From positions 124,001-188,000 of the forward strand of contig JASISA010000036.1 in NCBI GenBank assembly GCA_031771865.1: a stretch of DNA of 64,000 nucleotides. Reading direction: 5' to 3'. The translations under genes were made by a program, and so were the position numbers. Each line of letters opens with the position of its first letter. Positions within the stretch are counted from its first letter, which is position 1. Shown one piece after another: positions 9,449 through 20,540 of this stretch. The stretch is from Nothophaeocryptopus gaeumannii. Lineage: Eukaryota > Ascomycota > Dothideomycetes > Mycosphaerellales > Mycosphaerellaceae. The notes under the pieces were generated by a model. It had not been told where the DNA came from. It did no database searches and worked only from the letters and a program-made list of their open reading frames with translations.

Positions 9449-10514
9449 GGCTGGTTGGGCTATCGACGCGACAACGCGTGGGGAAACGTCGGTGGATGGT
9501 CTCGAAGCGTGCCAATCAAGGTCCGTCGCGACTACGACACGGCAGACGTGAAGCAGAAGCGCGCGAGAGAGAGAGAGGGATTTGGCGCAGGATGAGGGCA
9601 ATCGGGATCGGAGTCGGTATGATGTTTACGGGTGTTGCGTGCGTGTGGAGTGGACGTTGGCGTTGGCGTTGGCGTCGTTCGTTGCCCTGGAGCTCGCCGC
9701 TTCGGCGGGTGCCGCTGCTCCTGCAGGGCTGATCAGTGAGCTGGCAAGGCCCGCTCGGATCGCCTACTGGCAGTGGCTGATAATACCGAAGACTTCACTG
9801 TCCGCTGCATCTCCTTGTGAAGAGGCTCGAGATATTGTGAGGATAATAAAGCCTACCTTGCTTGTCCTGTTCATTGTTCAGTACAACTTCCTAGGGCCTG
9901 TATCGATGCCATGACACGCTTCCCGCAGCTGTACCTCTACCGCACTCGGAGACCCGGCACCTTGGTAGAGGAGCTGTGCCATGGAGGGTGCGGTTTGAAC
10001 AACGAACGATTGACGCGGCGAAGAAGCTTTTCCTCGTGCATGCATTATAAGAGCGTTTGCTGAGACAGTCGGAGAAGACAATGCATTGTGCGTGCTGCCG
10101 CGATGGATGGCGAGACGTGGCGCGCGTGCTGGAATGCAATCAAACGCCCCATCAAGTCAGGCAGGTAGCACAGAAAGCAGCACTTGGTTGAGAAAGCTCT
10201 GCCGTTGCAAAAGCAAGCGCGAGAGACGGGCGGTTGTCTTATCGCAGACGGGGTAGGCAGTCTCGACCTCACTGACTTCATTCAGTCTTCATCTGCCCTT
10301 CCGAGGACAGAGACGCCCGTCGTCTTCCGCCCATGTCAGAGCAGCATCTCGACAGAGGACGCCCGCGGACCTCTGCACATTCATACACACACACACCAGA
10401 AGACAGCAGAGCAGAGCTGCCGCTGACCGAGTGAAGACGGCCACCCAAACTCACTCCGACTCCGACTCCCACTGCTCGCCATTCATTCTTTACACAGCGT
10501 CGGCAAACTTCGCC
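9449..10514. promoter_or_regulatory. Divergent upstream region with short GGCGTT repeats
   Basis: About 1.1 kb lies between divergent starts. It holds a short tandem GGCGTT run near 9658-9676, an (AC)n stretch near 10384-10396 and pyrimidine-rich stretches before 10515. Frames such as 9582-9914 and 10278-10658 (antisense) look like chance. No RNA gene is seen. Confidence 0.35.
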
Positions 10515-10708
10515 ATGGCCCTGGCAAATGCTAACCCACAAACTCACCAATTCACCGCGTCCAGCGCCGAGTCCGACCGTGGCGCCACCGACCCCTTCTA
10601 TCACTCTACACCTCGCACAAACTCGAGCAGCCTGGCCGCTCTCATGTTCGCTGTTCAACAGGTAAGTTTCAGAACCACCGCATCACTCGAACGCCGCAGT
10701 CCGCAAAC

Positions 10709-12184
10709 ATGTCCGCCCTCGACTGCATCTTCGGTGGCACCACCAGGCTACAAATCTACCGCCCATATCTAACACGCGACCAGATTGTGCCGGCGCCAGC
10801 TCCTGCCTCGCCGCCAACGCCCTACCGAGCATCTCGATATGGCGCTCCTGGCCGCCGACCACAGTGCACACACACGACTATGAATCGTGTCTATGGCAAC
10901 GTGGCGTGTTCTATGTGCCTTCGAGTGCCCGACTTCGGTTGGGTCTATCAATGCCAGCAAGATCACCAGCCGCGACTGCAGGAGCCCCTGCCCGATATCG
11001 ACAGCATACCCACCGTACCTGACGACAGCGACTACTTTGATGCTAAAGCACGAGTTGCCGAATATCTGAAGATGAGCTCGAGCGTCATCAAAGCCATTCG
11101 CAACGGCAACTATGATGTCGACCAAGTCGACAAGCTCATCAAGCAGAGAGAGAGTGTGATTCAATCCGTCAAGGACGGCGAGAATTCTGACCAGCAGGCT
11201 CCCGCAATCGCTTCTCAGGATTTCATTGCTTCTGTCGGCGCCACTTCAACATGTCATCCAAATTTGCAGGGCTATCGTAACAGCGCTGCGCTTCCCATGT
11301 CGCCAGCCGGTACACCAGGTAACACCCCGACTGACAGCACCAAACCGTCGCCCGCCAAGAGGGACAGCATAGCATTGAACCAAGCGCAGGAGAAATGCAA
11401 CTTCACTGTCTGCCACGCCTGCCGACCATATTTCAAGGATCGCCTCTCTACAAGCTTTGAATCGGTTCTCAAAGGAGATGTCAAGGCCATCACTCCCTCA
11501 GAAAGCACGACGTTACCAATGATCAACCCGCAAATTGCGCTCAACCTCGGACTTCGCGAACCACCTTCATCAACGCTTCGCGGCCAGCGCTCGCAGCAGA
11601 GCATGGACATCACTAAGTATGGTGCCGAAGACACCGGCGACGAGATCTCTGTGGACTGGACACAGACTACAGGCGCAGAGAGCGACTCTGGTTCAGATCG
11701 GCTCGACACCTCTGAGCTGTTCCCATGCCCTGGTCCCCTTCACTGTCCGGTGTGGAGCCGTCACTCTGGCTGTGCCTACGACGCTGGATTCGACGATGGC
11801 CGGCGTGCGCAGAACCACGGCTACCTCTCACGCGTCACTCCAGAGAACTCGCGTAGCCAGCTTCGGCACTTCGGAATGTTCATTCCAAGCACTCCCGGAG
11901 AGACATCTTCGACGGCGTCTTCGGTCAGCTTGCCAACCCCAGTCACGGCGCCACTGACACCATTGCTGCCTCCCGATGATACCTTCGATGCTCAGCTGAA
12001 CCAGCTGAAAGGCACCGCAAAGGCCCGGTCTGTGTGTGGCGACATGAGTGGTGAGCACCGAAAGATCTCCTTGCGCGGCAAGGGGAGTAACAGCACCCTT
12101 GGCAGCGAGTTGGAGGTTACAGGCGGAGTTGCGCTGACCGAAGAGGCAGTCGCGACCCATGTGCCAGACATTGTCACCGAATAG
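10709..12184 (+). CDS. Conserved fungal Cys-rich protein, unknown function
   Basis: No named family is recognised. The 491-residue frame from 10709 has three Cys clusters that look like metal-binding sites: CSMCLRVPDFGWVYQCQQD near residue 67, KCNFTVCHACRPYFKDR near residue 230, and CPGPLHCPVWSRHSGCAYD near residue 340. Between and after them the chain is Ser/Thr/Pro-rich and probably disordered. An upstream exon is plausible: an ATG at 10515 (GCCATGG context) opens 49 codons ending at a perfect GTAAGT donor (10662), and the acceptor CCGCAG at 10697-10699 keeps the frame, adding S-A-N before the Met at 10709. That intron would be only 38 nt, unusually short, so I keep 10709 as the conservative start. 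Confidence 0.75.
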   Translation: MSALDCIFGGTTRLQIYRPYLTRDQIVPAPAPASPPTPYRASRYGAPGRRPQCTHTTMNRVYGNVACSMCLRVPDFGWVYQCQQDHQPRLQEPLPDIDSIPTVPDDSDYFDAKARVAEYLKMSSSVIKAIRNGNYDVDQVDKLIKQRESVIQSVKDGENSDQQAPAIASQDFIASVGATSTCHPNLQGYRNSAALPMSPAGTPGNTPTDSTKPSPAKRDSIALNQAQEKCNFTVCHACRPYFKDRLSTSFESVLKGDVKAITPSESTTLPMINPQIALNLGLREPPSSTLRGQRSQQSMDITKYGAEDTGDEISVDWTQTTGAESDSGSDRLDTSELFPCPGPLHCPVWSRHSGCAYDAGFDDGRRAQNHGYLSRVTPENSRSQLRHFGMFIPSTPGETSSTASSVSLPTPVTAPLTPLLPPDDTFDAQLNQLKGTAKARSVCGDMSGEHRKISLRGKGSNSTLGSELEVTGGVALTEEAVATHVPDIVTE

Positions 12185-12883
12185 GGATTACGAAACTGGT
12201 ATGAGCACCGGCCTAGATCAGAAGCAGCGCACAACACTTCGTCGACGTTCTGGACAGAATCAGCACGCAGAAGTTGATGACTGAGAGCATTGAATTGCGA
12301 TATTGTGCCTGTGGCACCAGTAATGAGTCGACGAAATAATGGAGCGTACTGAGCGAACCAGGGTTGCATACTATCGGGAGGAGATGGCTTCATTCTGTTC
12401 GATGTAACAGCCACACGCTGAATGATTACATAGGAAGCCGCAAGGCAATTCAACGTTTTGCATGTATGCATCTTCCAAGTGATCTGCATTGCCGATAGGC
12501 GAGTGCAGACATGCAATTATTCGTGAGCGCAAAGGGTCCGGGAGCGAATTTGAGTCAAACTTCATCTAACTTGATGACGACAACAGAGCTCCATTCTCTG
12601 CTGTCGCACCGCTAAAGTCGCTATTCGGCCTATTCAATGCGCTTTCTCGTAGTGACTCTAGGCGATAATAGTTGTTCAAAGACCCAAGACCTCTAAATTC
12701 CTTCGCGGACCTTTTCGCGGCGAAGAATAAGCTTTCTACGGCCAATCGCTCGCCGCGGCATGCTATATGCAGCTGCACTGATAAGTGACGGGCAGCCAGC
12801 AGGAACGAACGACTTCATTTTTTCAATTCAAGCATTGACAAATTTCTAGGTTGTTGTAGTTCATTGTCGAATTTTTGATAATC
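12185..12883. other. Intergenic, tandem genes
   Basis: Between two + strand genes. It holds the 3' flank of the Cys-rich gene and the deacetylase promoter. It is moderately AT-rich near 12800-12880. Nothing gene-like is seen. Confidence 0.4.
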
Positions 12884-14302
12884 ATGGTTCCAGAAACTCC
12901 TCTCGACGCGCCCAGCATTGACTCGAACGCTGGCACGAAGTTTGATTTCAAGAGGGATTTTGTAGGGTAAGTCATTGATGCCTGAGAAGACTGAAATGAC
13001 TCGAGATATAGAGTGTATATATATATATTTAGTATATCTAATTGAGTGCTAACCCATCGCTCAGATATGGCCGCCACCCTCCCAACCCACAATGGCCCAA
13101 TGGGGCGAAAATCGCGGTTTCGTTTGTGATCAACTATGAAGAAGTAAGATTACGCCCCTCGCAAGCACCATCCTATCGCCACTAGGTACAGGTCGATTGA
13201 TGAGAAGGAACGTAGGGCGCGGAAAGAAGTGTTCAGAATGGAGATGCTTTTTCTGAAGAGATGTTATGGGAACAACCCAGTCGCCCTGTAAGGGTTGGTG
13301 AAAGGTCGTTGATTGCGGAGAGTGATTATGAATACGGGAGTAGAGTTGGGATATGGCGGTTCTTGAATCTTTTCGAATCCCACAAGTTCCCCGTAACGAT
13401 CTACGCAGTCGGGCAGGCGCTGGAATTGAATCCACCCGTCGTGGCGGCTTTTGTGGGGGGTGGTCATGAGATTGCTTCTCATGGCTACCGCTGGATCGAT
13501 TATCATGATATGAGCGAAGACCTGGAGAAAGCTTATATCCATCGGCAATTGAAGTGTTTAAAGGAGTTGACGGGGAATTATCCGAAGGGATGGTATTATG
13601 GACGCTTGAGTCCGAGGAGTAAGGCGTTGGTTTGGGAATGTTACAAGGAGGCAGGAGCGGAGCTGTTGTGGGAGAGTGATTCGTATGCGGATGATTTGCC
13701 GTATTGGGAGGATGTACCTGCGGAAGTCGAGATGCGAAAGGAAGACGCGGAGGGGATGTTGATTGTGCCTTATACGTGAGTATCCGATTTGAGAGAGGGT
13801 GCATGTTGGTTTGAGGGATGGGTGCTGACGATTGATAGTTACGATGTGAATGATCTGAAGTCAGTGATGTGTTGTTTGGTCAATTGGCCTAGCAGCTAAC
13901 GTGATTTTCTAGATTTCATGCTCCGACTGGCGTCTTCTCACCGCAGGCGTTCTTTGAATACCTCAAGGCCGCGTTTGATACACTGTACGCTGAAGGACAG
14001 GCTGGAACGCCGAAGATGATGACGATTGGTTTTCATTGTCGCATTACTGGAAAGCCAGGTCGATTTGATGTGAGCTTCACTCTTGATGAATTGCATTGGT
14101 ATCGGCTAATTTAAAACCAGGGCCTGAAACGCTTCGTTGAGTACATCTCGTCCAAGCCGGCGAATGACGTCTGGGTTACCCGGCGGAAAGATATCGCTGA
14201 GCATTGGCGTCAGAAGGTAGGTCTATCCCACTTATTTGAAAACTCAGTGCCACTTCAGCTGATCCTCACGTGCAGTATCCCTACCCAGGGCGTAGGACAT
14301 AA
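12884..14302 (+). CDS. Polysaccharide deacetylase (NodB-type, PuuE/HpPgdA-like)
   Basis: Seven exons: 12884-12966, 13065-13143, 13216-13775, 13839-13859, 13913-14069, 14121-14216 and 14276-14302, giving 340 aa; all phases agree. Several introns carry branch sites GCTAAC, GCTGAC or GCTAAT, and exon 4 is only 21 nt. The protein opens with the family signature YGRHPPNPQWPNGAKIAVSF, followed by INYEEGAERS, then YEYGSRVGIWR, GGGHEIASHGYRWIDY and IGFHCRITGKPGR. This pattern is that of the PuuE/HpPgdA branch of the NodB superfamily, which hydrolyses C-N bonds in cyclic imides, allantoin or peptidoglycan-like substrates. Fungal members are often labelled chitin deacetylase; the substrate here is not known. 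There is no signal peptide, so it is probably cytosolic. Its stop lies 16 nt from the stop of the convergent F-box-like gene. Confidence 0.88.
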
Positions 14303-14318
14303 GCGAACGCAAATGAAA

Positions 14319-15254
14319 TCAAGGCCTCTTGTCCATCAAATGCAGCTCCTTCATCGCATTCTCCACACCTCTTTTGTCTTTCTTCACTCCCACTGAATTG
14401 AGCATCAAGTCTCTGTTCATCTCCAGGCCCTTCTTCAGATGGGGTAACCACCTCGACGTACGGCAACTTGCCGGGTCGTGGTGCGCATGCTTCTCGAACC
14501 TCCTCATCCGAGCTTCAAATGCAGCTTCTACTTCTTCTTCAGCCTTTGTCCTGTCTGCAGAAGAGACCCTAAAGCTCCAGACGAGAAATTTCATCCAGAG
14601 CTCCTCCGGTTCCATCGTCTCAAGGTGGTCGCAAGACATGGCTAGCCTATGACTCCCTCGTGGAACTTGGTTGGCTCCTGGACCCCTCTGATCTCCCGGG
14701 TGAGCCACCATTTGGATCGCAATTTTCACATTCGCTGGGTCGATGAGGGGATGCAGGATCTTCTTTTCGAGTTTGTATCGCATGGTCCACCACTCTTTCT
14801 CCCAGGTGACATGACGTTGCAATGGCCCTGGTAAAGGTGGCCATTCCTGGAGATCTCTTGACACTGTCGTAGTCCATCCACCCACATTCAAGATCAGATG
14901 CTGTATTGCTGCAGCGTTTGCCTTGCCAATACGTTTGAGCCACTGCCGACACTCGCTCAAGTCCTTGCTGTAGCCTGCCATCTGCTTCTTGGTGGGATGG
15001 AAACCCTGGGTCCAGAGGCGAGGGTAGAATCGGAACTCGTTCTCTGAGTAGAAGATATCGGCGGACTCGCGACGTATCTGTTTGCAAGTTTCGGTTATGG
15101 CGAGCTGAACCTTAGACGGCCTGTGTCCGACTCGGACATGTTTGCGGTAGTGGTAGACCTTTCGGAATACGTACAGCTCTTCATCATAGAGCACGAGAGA
15201 GTAGATTCGGTTGCGAAGCTCTCCAGGGAGCGTCATGAATGGCGAACGGTCCAT
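14319..15254 (-). CDS. F-box-like protein with LPxELRNxIY motif
   Basis: The sequence MTLPGELRNRIYSLVLYD near the N-terminus is the F-box-like signature of a large, fast-evolving family in filamentous fungi, usually followed by a 'cluster of His/Arg-rich then I-x-x-T-C-x-x-I-R-x-E' block; here ITETCKQIRRESADIFYSEN. The remainder (about 240 residues) is charged and unrecognised. The frame is open upstream to 15371, but there it begins with GTG. The first ATG in this frame is at 15254 (311 aa). An alternative first exon from an ATG near 15338 with a GTTCGT donor and TTTGCAG acceptor would give a slightly longer protein. Such proteins may link substrates to SCF ubiquitin ligases, but many members have no known role. 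Confidence 0.72.
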   Translation of the reverse strand: MDRSPFMTLPGELRNRIYSLVLYDEELYVFRKVYHYRKHVRVGHRPSKVQLAITETCKQIRRESADIFYSENEFRFYPRLWTQGFHPTKKQMAGYSKDLSECRQWLKRIGKANAAAIQHLILNVGGWTTTVSRDLQEWPPLPGPLQRHVTWEKEWWTMRYKLEKKILHPLIDPANVKIAIQMVAHPGDQRGPGANQVPRGSHRLAMSCDHLETMEPEELWMKFLVWSFRVSSADRTKAEEEVEAAFEARMRRFEKHAHHDPASCRTSRWLPHLKKGLEMNRDLMLNSVGVKKDKRGVENAMKELHLMDKRP

Positions 15255-15863
15255 CGTGCTGTTTATCCAGGCCTGCAAAGGACGGAGATGCGGGTGATGA
15301 GGAGAAGAATACGAACCATCTGAAGACGTTCCATTTTGGAGTTTGCTTGCTGTGTTAGCCGTTTGCTGCACAAAGATTGCCAGTCAAATGAGCGTCCGTG
15401 GCGAGTAAGACCGGTTCACGTCTGTCTCGTGAGTGTCGAACTTGCTGGAGAGTTCCGGAGATTGAAGAATTGGCAATGATTGGTAGCATATTGTTTTCTC
15501 GACACCTTGTTCGAGGGCCGCGAACGAATATCCTCGGCGAAGACAGTATGGCGGAATATGTGACAGGTAGTCTCAACTTGCCACAGGCAGCTAATTAGCC
15601 CGAGAGATGCAGCCAAGACACAAGCTTACTTGCTTGGCGTAGACCAAAGCCAAGATCGACGACGCGCAGGGCTATGCTACAGCTACAAGTAGGGCTGTTC
15701 ACACGACCACGAGAGAGGTTGCTATATGTTTTTGATGCCCTTGATCAATGAATTCCGAATGCAACGTACGCATATTCACAGCCACGCCTGATCGGCCGCT
15801 TATCGACAAGGTAGCTGCACATACGAGCAGTTGGCTCCAGGAGAGATCTCGATAAGCAAGACG
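15255..15863. promoter_or_regulatory. Divergent promoter region
   Basis: About 0.6 kb between the F-box-like gene (-) and the NTF2-like gene (+). Short antisense frames near 15355-15616 have no gene character. No clear motif is seen. Confidence 0.35.
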
Positions 15864-16424
15864 ATGTCGTCTGAAGAGGCAATGCCAGAGTACCAACCAC
15901 CTCAAAAGGGAACCACTGGCTCGGACGACCGCAAAGCCGCCATTGCGTCGTACCTGGAGCGCCTGACCATCCAGTATCTGACAATCTTGAATGAACGAGA
16001 CTGGTCTCATCCGATTCTTCTTCAAACAGCGCCATCCATACACGGCACTTTCGAGCACTTCAATGAAAACTACCACATGCGAGGTCCAGATGGGCACCAT
16101 GCCGCGATGAGGAAAGTTTTCGACGAAGATCCACTCCTGGAGATCGAGGTCCTCACCATTGAGGCCACAGTACACGACCCAACAGTGTCCGCTGACGAGA
16201 TTGGAAAGCGGAGATTGGGTGGAGAGGCGAGCTTCGCAGAGGTCTGGGTCCTGTTGAACATAAACGGCAGTCCGACGTGCATGGAGAGGGAGACCGTGAC
16301 AGTGTTTTACTGGAGGCGAGGACCCAAGAGCACCTGGTTGATGACAGGCCACCAGACTCTGAACGGTGTTCCACCACTATTGGGTGATGGTTGCCAGGAA
16401 AGCGCAGAGACATCTGCGAGATGA
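15864..16424 (+). CDS. Small protein, probable NTF2/SnoaL-like fold
   Basis: The ATG at 15864 gives 186 aa (an upstream TTG at 15831 is not a convincing start). After a disordered first 20 residues, the chain has an N-terminal amphipathic helix (SYLERLTIQYLTILNERDW), a second helix and then long alternating beta-like strands: LEIEVLTIEATVHD, SFAEVWVLLNING and ETVTVFYWRR. Helices followed by a curved sheet of this size match the NTF2/SnoaL-like fold found in many fungal proteins. I do not recognise a named orthologue and see no catalytic signature. It converges on MOD5, with only 37 nt between the stops. Confidence 0.6.
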   Translation: MSSEEAMPEYQPPQKGTTGSDDRKAAIASYLERLTIQYLTILNERDWSHPILLQTAPSIHGTFEHFNENYHMRGPDGHHAAMRKVFDEDPLLEIEVLTIEATVHDPTVSADEIGKRRLGGEASFAEVWVLLNINGSPTCMERETVTVFYWRRGPKSTWLMTGHQTLNGVPPLLGDGCQESAETSAR

Positions 16425-16461
16425 GTGCAGGTTTGATGTTGGGCTGAGCTCTCGCTCACGC

Positions 16462-17847
16462 TCAGGGTGGCGCGTCTTTGAGCTGCGCAGCCTGACGAGC
16501 CTTACTCACGCGCTTCTTGTGGCTCTTGCTGGTTGTGTGCTGCTCCCATTGAGTTGGCGTGACAGAGGTGACATTGCAGACGTCGCAGTGCCTGTTGAGC
16601 CATTTGTCGGGAGTGGCGGCGAGATCACCACGCTTTGGCTGTAGCTGCTCAGCAGCGATAGGTGACAGAGAGAAGGGCGAAGGCATGTCTTCGGCCTTGA
16701 GGAAGCGGTCTGTAAGGTCTAAAGCTGGGCTAACCACTGTTTGTTCGAAGCTGGGCGCATCGGATCCGTCCAGCAAGTATAGCCTGTCCGAGGCGCCTGC
16801 GTCCGCTAGTGCGTTGACAAGCTTGATCCGTATCCATCTGATCTGACGCTTGGCATATTGCCGAGTAGCTACTTTCGTTCTCTCAAGAGCCTCGTTGCCT
16901 AGCTTTTCAAGATCTTTCTCGCATTCAATCCCAGGTGACATCCTGTTCGTGTACTCCTTGTATTCCTTGTAACCAATACTGACCCAGATGCCCTTACTCT
17001 CGTCCGCTGGTGTGCTCTGGTCGATCTGCTCCTGCGCAAAGGCATTCAAAGTTGCGACCTCGTCCAACAGGCCTTGAGTCAGCATCTTGTCGACGCGATT
17101 GTCCAGCCGCGCACGGAGCGCCTCGGTTTCTGCGTGGACCCAGAAGAGCAGCGTTGAAAAGCGCATCTCCTGCCCGCCGGCCTCGGCATTCTCTTCATTG
17201 CGAGAGCGTTGCTCTGCGTAGATTTCCGATGCTCTTTTGCCTGTTTGAAAGTAGATCTCCAGACTGCGCTGAATCTTTCTTCGATCGTTGGGATGCCATC
17301 TGGCCGCCATTACCGGGTCGACCTTTCGTAATTCTTCCAACAAGACGTCTGTCGGCTCCTTGAGAATGGGCCACTTCTCCGAGGTATCTTCAATGAACTC
17401 CCGCTCTTCATGTTCATCAGCCTCCTCCGCGAGACGATCCCGGAAGAGTAGGCTCTGGGTGTAGTAATGCGTGCCTCCGACCAAGATGGGCAACTTTCCC
17501 CGTGATCTGATATCCTCGATGGTCCGAAACGCATGCTTCACGAACGTACTGACAACCCACGTCTGCTCGTGGAGTCCAATATAGCCTAGCAGATGATGCG
17601 GTATGCCCTCCTGCTCTGCGGGTGTGATCTTGTTCGTGATGATAGGCAAGCCAGCATACAGCTGCATGGCGTCTCCGTTGATGATCTCGCCATTATATCG
17701 CTTCGCTATCTCGACGGCCAGCTACCTGCGGTGGTTAGTCCTTTAGCCAAAACGTCTGCACCTACACTGTTGGTATACTTGAGATTTCCCAGTGCCTGTC
17801 GCGCCAATGACCGCGATCAGGGGGTTACGTGGAGGAACGCGCGTCAT
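16462..17847 (-). CDS. MOD5: tRNA isopentenyltransferase (tRNA dimethylallyltransferase)
   Basis: The enzyme transfers a dimethylallyl group to A37 of tRNAs that read UNN codons, in cytosol, nucleus and mitochondria. Two exons are read: 17847-17779 and 17721-16462 (442 aa), with a 57-nt intron (donor GTATAC, branch GACTAAC, acceptor GTAG). Exon 1 holds the P-loop GATGTGKSQ, and exon 2 continues with LAVEIAKRYNGEIINGDAMQ, the family dimethylallyl-diphosphate/tRNA motif. LPILVGGTHYY and PNDRRKIQRSLEIYFQTG are further signatures. The C-terminus has a U1-type zinc finger, HCDVCNVTSV then EQHTTSKSHKKR, usual for eukaryotic members. The start is supported by the ATG just before the P-loop. It is divergent from CAF16. 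Confidence 0.95.
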
Positions 17848-18168
17848 GGTTGATAGCGACCTCGTGATGCTTCGTATGAGCATTCACGCTGGAACGTATG
17901 CTGGTGTCTGACGCGCAGCATGGGTGTGAAAAAGAGAGAGAGAGAAAATGCTGGGCGTGAGGTCTCGAAGTTCGGTACGCCAAATCCAAGTGCCGACGGG
18001 ACGGCGCGATCAACGCGAAATGTCGTGAGTCAATGAAGCTTTACCAACTGCGAACTAACGAAAGGTGGATCATCTGGTTTAAAACCTGTTTCTGCCTTGA
18101 TCAGAAGAAACAAGAACTTCGCTCTCACCCAAGGTCGACTTCAACAAGAGCTCGCAGAAGAATTCGAG
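17848..18168. promoter_or_regulatory. Divergent promoter, MOD5 / CAF16
   Basis: About 320 bp between two start codons. It holds a short (AG)n run near 17931-17946 and no other recognisable motif. Confidence 0.4.
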
Positions 18169-19055
18169 ATGGCACCAAACCCACCATCAATCAGGACCAC
18201 CAACCTGAACTACGCCTTCCCAGATGGCAGCGAAGGCCTGCAGAACGTAAACGTAGACCTCCCAGCTGGCGCTCGCTGCCTTCTTATCGGTGGTAAGCAT
18301 CGCCTTCCACTGTACCTTTCTACACGGAGTGCTAAATCCTCAGAGCGAATGGCGCGGGCAAAACCACCCTCCTCCGCCTCCTATCCGGAAAACGCATGGC
18401 ACCTTCCGGCACCGTGAGCGTCGGAGAGGTAGACCCCTTTGCAACGGGTCTCGAAGGCGTCACGTATCTAGGTCTGGAATGGGTATTGAACCCCATCGTC
18501 CGCAGCGACATTGCAGTCCCAGAGCTTCTAAAATCCGTCGGAGGAGACCACTACCCCGAACGACGAGACGAGCTCGTCCGCATCCTAGATGTCGATTTGA
18601 CCTGGCATCTCCACGCTGTATCAGATGGCGAACGCCGCCGCGTCCAACTCTGCATGGGACTCCTCCGTCCCTGGCGCGTCCTCCTCCTCGACGAAATCAC
18701 AGTCGACCTGGACCTTCTAAGCCGCCACGATTTCCTCCAATTCCTCAAACAAGAAACAGAATCCCGTGAATGTACCATCGTCTACGCGACGCATATCCTC
18801 GATAATCTGGCTCAGTGGCCCACGCATCTGGTGCACATGTCGCTGGGAAAGGTGAAGAAGTGGGGTGAGATGGGCTCATTCGAGGTGCCCAGGACGGATG
18901 GGGGATCTGAGGGGAATAGTCGATTGGGGCAGCTGGTGATGGGATGGTTGAGGGAGGATTTGCAGGAGAGAGGACCGCGGAACCCGGGCAGTGAGGGAAA
19001 GACGTATCAGAGTTTGGAAGGGAAGGGTGGTTATGGGTTGGAACAGAAGAAGTAA
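18169..19055 (+). CDS. CAF16: Ccr4-Not associated ABC ATPase Caf16
   Basis: Caf16 is a soluble ABC ATPase without membrane domains that associates with the Ccr4-Not complex. Two exons, 18169-18292 and 18346-19055, give 277 aa; the 53-nt intron interrupts the Walker A region and splicing restores GANGAGKTTLLRLLSG. The signature loop is VSDGERRRVQLCMGLL and Walker B is WRVLLLDEITVDLDLLSR, with the unusual LLDEITVD form typical of Caf16. The switch histidine is in YATHILDNL. The acceptor is CAGAG rather than the CAG two bases earlier; only the former keeps the frame. An in-frame ATG at 18097 would add 24 residues, but the start at 18169 fits the family N-terminus. Confidence 0.93.
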
Positions 19056-19845
19056 GAGGGCTTGGCGGGGCCATCGAGCGATGATGTGTTTGGTGTTGGC
19101 GATGACGGGACTGTTATTTCCGGATGGCTCTAGTCATGACTGGTATGTTGATCGGTTCAACACAACAGCAATTCCTGCGATACTCCCTGAACGCGACCTT
19201 AGCGCTGGCGTTCAACAAGTGTAGGGCATATAGTGGAAGTATGCAATATATTGAACGTACAACCAATACAGGTCGTACACTCTACTCTCAACAAGCGCAC
19301 GCGATCAGCGCCAATCATTATATCGATTGGCAGCAATTGAATGTCGAGAATTTTGTCGAGACCGACCTGAGGCTTGTGTCCAATGTTTTTAGGACCCGGT
19401 TCCTGGGATTAATACCCCGGGATCGTCGCAATACAAGGAGAACAACCAAGCCACTGATGGAGGCTTGTTGGAAGCTAGCGAGGAGATCCAGGTCAAATGT
19501 ATTTCTACGAGTTCAGCTCTCCGTTCCATGTGTGACGATTGTGGCTACAGCGTTAGTACGTGCGACCAGGGATGCTCGAGGCAGATATGGCCTGGCGTGC
19601 TGCTTGATCGAACGATTCAATCTGGGCCGAGAGGAAGTGTGTTGATTGGCAAGGGAATGTTGGCGTTTGCAAAATCGAATAGGCAGGCGAAGCTTCATTA
19701 ATCGTCATGCTCTCTACAATATCCCTGACGCCATGCAGTACCAAAAGTGTGCCTCCGAGGACTCAATTCAATCGTGGCTAGCGGTCTGTTCCCCGCTTAA
19801 CGCAGTGTCCAAAATCACTCAACTCATCGCTCGTGAATCAACCGT
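19056..19845. other. Intergenic, convergent 3' flanks
   Basis: About 0.8 kb between CAF16 and the glycine-zipper gene. Overlapping frames (19124-19645 +, 19553-19744 -) lack gene-like composition. No repeat or RNA gene is seen. Confidence 0.4.
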
Positions 19846-20540
19846 CTACCAGCGGCCTTGGCCGCCGTGTGGCTTGTTGTGGTTGTGCTCCTTCCACTTG
19901 TCCTCACCCTGCGCAAATGTTAGCCGGTAGTCCAAAGTTAGGCCTAGATTAAAGATCTCACCTTTGATCCGAGGAAGGCACCGGCAAGTGCGCCAATGAT
20001 GCCGTGTCCGGCCTTGTGTCCCAAGAAACCGCCTCCTAAGCCGCCAGCGACTGCGCCCATGAAGCCACGCTCGCCCTCCTGTGGGTTGTTTGGATCGGCT
20101 GGATCTCTTGTGTACCCGTATGGGTTGGTGGGATCTTGCGGGTTGCTAGGCGGGTGCTGCTGCATATATTGCTGCTGCTGGTCGGTGTGACCGTACTGGC
20201 TCTGGTGCTGACCCGTGGTGTGGTTGCCGTAGTAGCCTTGCTGTTGCGATTGACCATATGTGTCACTTGGAGCGCCCTGGTAGTATCCGGACTGGCCCTG
20301 GTTGCCGTATTGCGGCGCTGCTGGCGCACCATAAGACTGTTGCCCGTATCCACCTTGCTGGTAGCCGCCTTGTTGTCCATAGCCTTGCTGTCCGTAGCCT
20401 TGGCCTTGCTGTGGGTAGTTCGGGTCTGATCCGTAGGATGGAGCTGGCGGGGCTCCGTAGCCCTGCTGGCCACCGTACTGATTGTGGCTGTAGCCCTGCT
20501 GGCCGCCGTACTGATTGTTGTAGTCGTAAGGTCCGGACAT
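19846..20540 (-). CDS. Gly/Tyr/Gln-rich protein with C-terminal glycine zipper
   Basis: Two exons, 20540-19962 and 19908-19846, are joined by a 53-nt intron (donor GTGAGA, branch GGCTAAC, acceptor GCGCAG), giving 213 aa. The first 150 residues are low complexity with repeated GYGQQ, NQYGGQQGY and QYGNQ-type units. The C-terminal part has a glycine-zipper segment, GAVAGGLGGGFLGHKAG then GIIGALAGAFLGSK, resembling membrane-inserting glycine zippers. The short exon 2 ends in a charged tail (GEDKWKEHNHNKPHGG). Without splicing the frame would run only three codons past the donor. Fungal proteins of this type are common and mostly uncharacterised; the low-complexity part could support phase separation, which is speculation. 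The ATG at 20540 is chosen over an upstream TTG. Confidence 0.82.

Noticed and set aside
13130..13804. 224-codon - frame across the deacetylase
   Set aside because: Antisense to exon 3, His/Ser/Pro-rich, no family match.
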